Of a DNA stretch of 6,781 nt, positions 6,465-6,781 are shown piece by piece (the stretch's first letter is position 1; each line of letters opens with the position of its first letter). The DNA lies in the NCBI GenBank assembly GCA_037131735.1, contig JBAXQM010000045.1:1-6781 (forward strand), written 5' to 3'. Under the pieces are notes generated by a model. That model had not been told where the DNA came from and ran no database searches. It saw nothing but the letters and a program-made list of their open reading frames with translations. The translations under genes and the position numbers were made by a program. The DNA comes from CAIUPE01 sp037131735 (GTDB lineage: Bacteria > Pseudomonadota > Alphaproteobacteria > Rhizobiales > Beijerinckiaceae).

Positions 6465-6548
6465 GGCAATTGAATGTCTATAGTCAATGCCGGGGGGCGG
6501 AATTCTTTTGGGGTGGGATTGAGCACTAAGGGTTTCCGGGGCTTTTTG
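6465..6548. other. Divergent intergenic region between the membrane protein and phosphatase genes
   Basis: 84 bp containing the start regions of both genes. It carries the second copy of the CTTTTGGGGTGGG motif (6505-6517, then TTGAGCAC at 6518-6525) and a possible minus-strand -10, TATAGA (6482-6477), without a clear -35. Confidence 0.6.
6505..6525 (+). promoter_or_regulatory. Shared intergenic motif, copy 2
   Basis: CTTTTGGGGTGGG at 6505-6517, then A and TTGAGCAC (6518-6525). It sits 32 bp before the phosphatase ATG and 41 bp before the start of the minus-strand membrane protein. See the copy at 3944. Confidence 0.4.
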
Positions 6549-6781
6549 ATGTTGCGTCTTCTACTTTTTCGGCACGGTCGAGCGGTTCCGCATGATCAAG
6601 GACCGGATTTCTCTCGTTCGCTCACCGAAACGGGACGACGTGAAAGCGTTGATATCGCGAAAGCATTGCATGAAAGCGGGGTTGTGCCCGATTTGGTTTT
6701 GGTTTCACCCGCGATAAGAACGCGAGAAACTTGGGACAGTGCAAAAGACTTTTTCCCGTCTTCTGAGCCCCGCTTTGAACG
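6549..6781 (+). CDS. SixA-type histidine phosphatase (C-terminus outside window)
   Basis: 77 residues are visible and the frame is open at the right edge. The N-terminal strand MLRLLLFRHG ends in the RHG motif of the histidine phosphatase (phosphoglycerate mutase-like) superfamily: R8 binds phosphate and H9 is the residue phosphorylated during catalysis. The segment RSLTETGRRES (23-33) matches the 'R-P-L-T/N-x-x-G' stretch of SixA proteins. SPAIRTRETW (53-62) supplies the second pocket arginine, R57. SixA removes phosphate from phosphohistidine, for example on HPt domains or the nitrogen phosphotransferase protein NPr in E. coli. The usual SixA form is RHAK; here it is RHGR, so another small phosphatase of the superfamily is possible. 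Start ATG 6549 gives the standard N-terminus; an in-frame TTG at 6519 would add ten residues and is less likely. No clear ribosome binding site is seen, only GGGG at 6538-6541. Confidence 0.85.
   Translation, partial: MLRLLLFRHGRAVPHDQGPDFSRSLTETGRRESVDIAKALHESGVVPDLVLVSPAIRTRETWDSAKDFFPSSEPRFE

Noticed and set aside
6341..6526. 61-residue minus-strand frame starting at 6526.
   Set aside because: It overlaps the membrane-protein gene out of frame, runs through the shared promoter region and has no family features.

Overview
The window looks like chromosomal DNA of an alphaproteobacterium, most likely of the order Hyphomicrobiales (Rhizobiales), with moderate GC. I infer this from three things: a very large membrane-anchored 11-residue-repeat protein resembling the polar-growth ring proteins of that order, an adrenodoxin/FdVI-type [2Fe-2S] ferredoxin, and a thioredoxin-reductase-like ferredoxin-NADP+ reductase. 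I see no mobile elements, rRNA, tRNA or CRISPR arrays. Genus cannot be fixed from what is visible.

Left part (1-3885, minus strand): one uninterrupted reading frame fills more than half the window. It starts at 3885 and is still open at base 1, giving 1295 visible residues with no stop. It has a polar N-terminus, two transmembrane helices, then a rod in which 61 consecutive 11-residue units (residues 263-933) can be laid out without a gap, a less regular helical part, and a proline-rich segment that runs off the edge. The best match from memory is the GPR (Agrobacterium) / RgsE (Sinorhizobium) growth-pole ring family, often annotated as 'apolipoprotein A1/A4/E domain' or 'kinesin-like' protein.

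Middle (3886-5549): a 255-bp divergent intergenic region carries a consensus -10 box, a palindrome at the -35 position and an inverted repeat in the leader. It leads into a ferredoxin gene and, 50 bp later, a ferredoxin-NAD(P)+ reductase gene. Together they form a self-contained NAD(P)H-to-[2Fe-2S] electron-transfer pair.

Right part (5550-6781): an 8-bp perfect stem-loop precedes a UspF/UspG-like universal stress protein (plus strand). This converges with a small two-helix membrane protein of unknown function (minus strand). That gene diverges from a SixA-type histidine phosphatase, which is cut off by the right edge. The two divergent intergenic regions (before 3885/4141 and before 6464/6549) share an almost identical 22-bp motif, which may be a common regulatory element.
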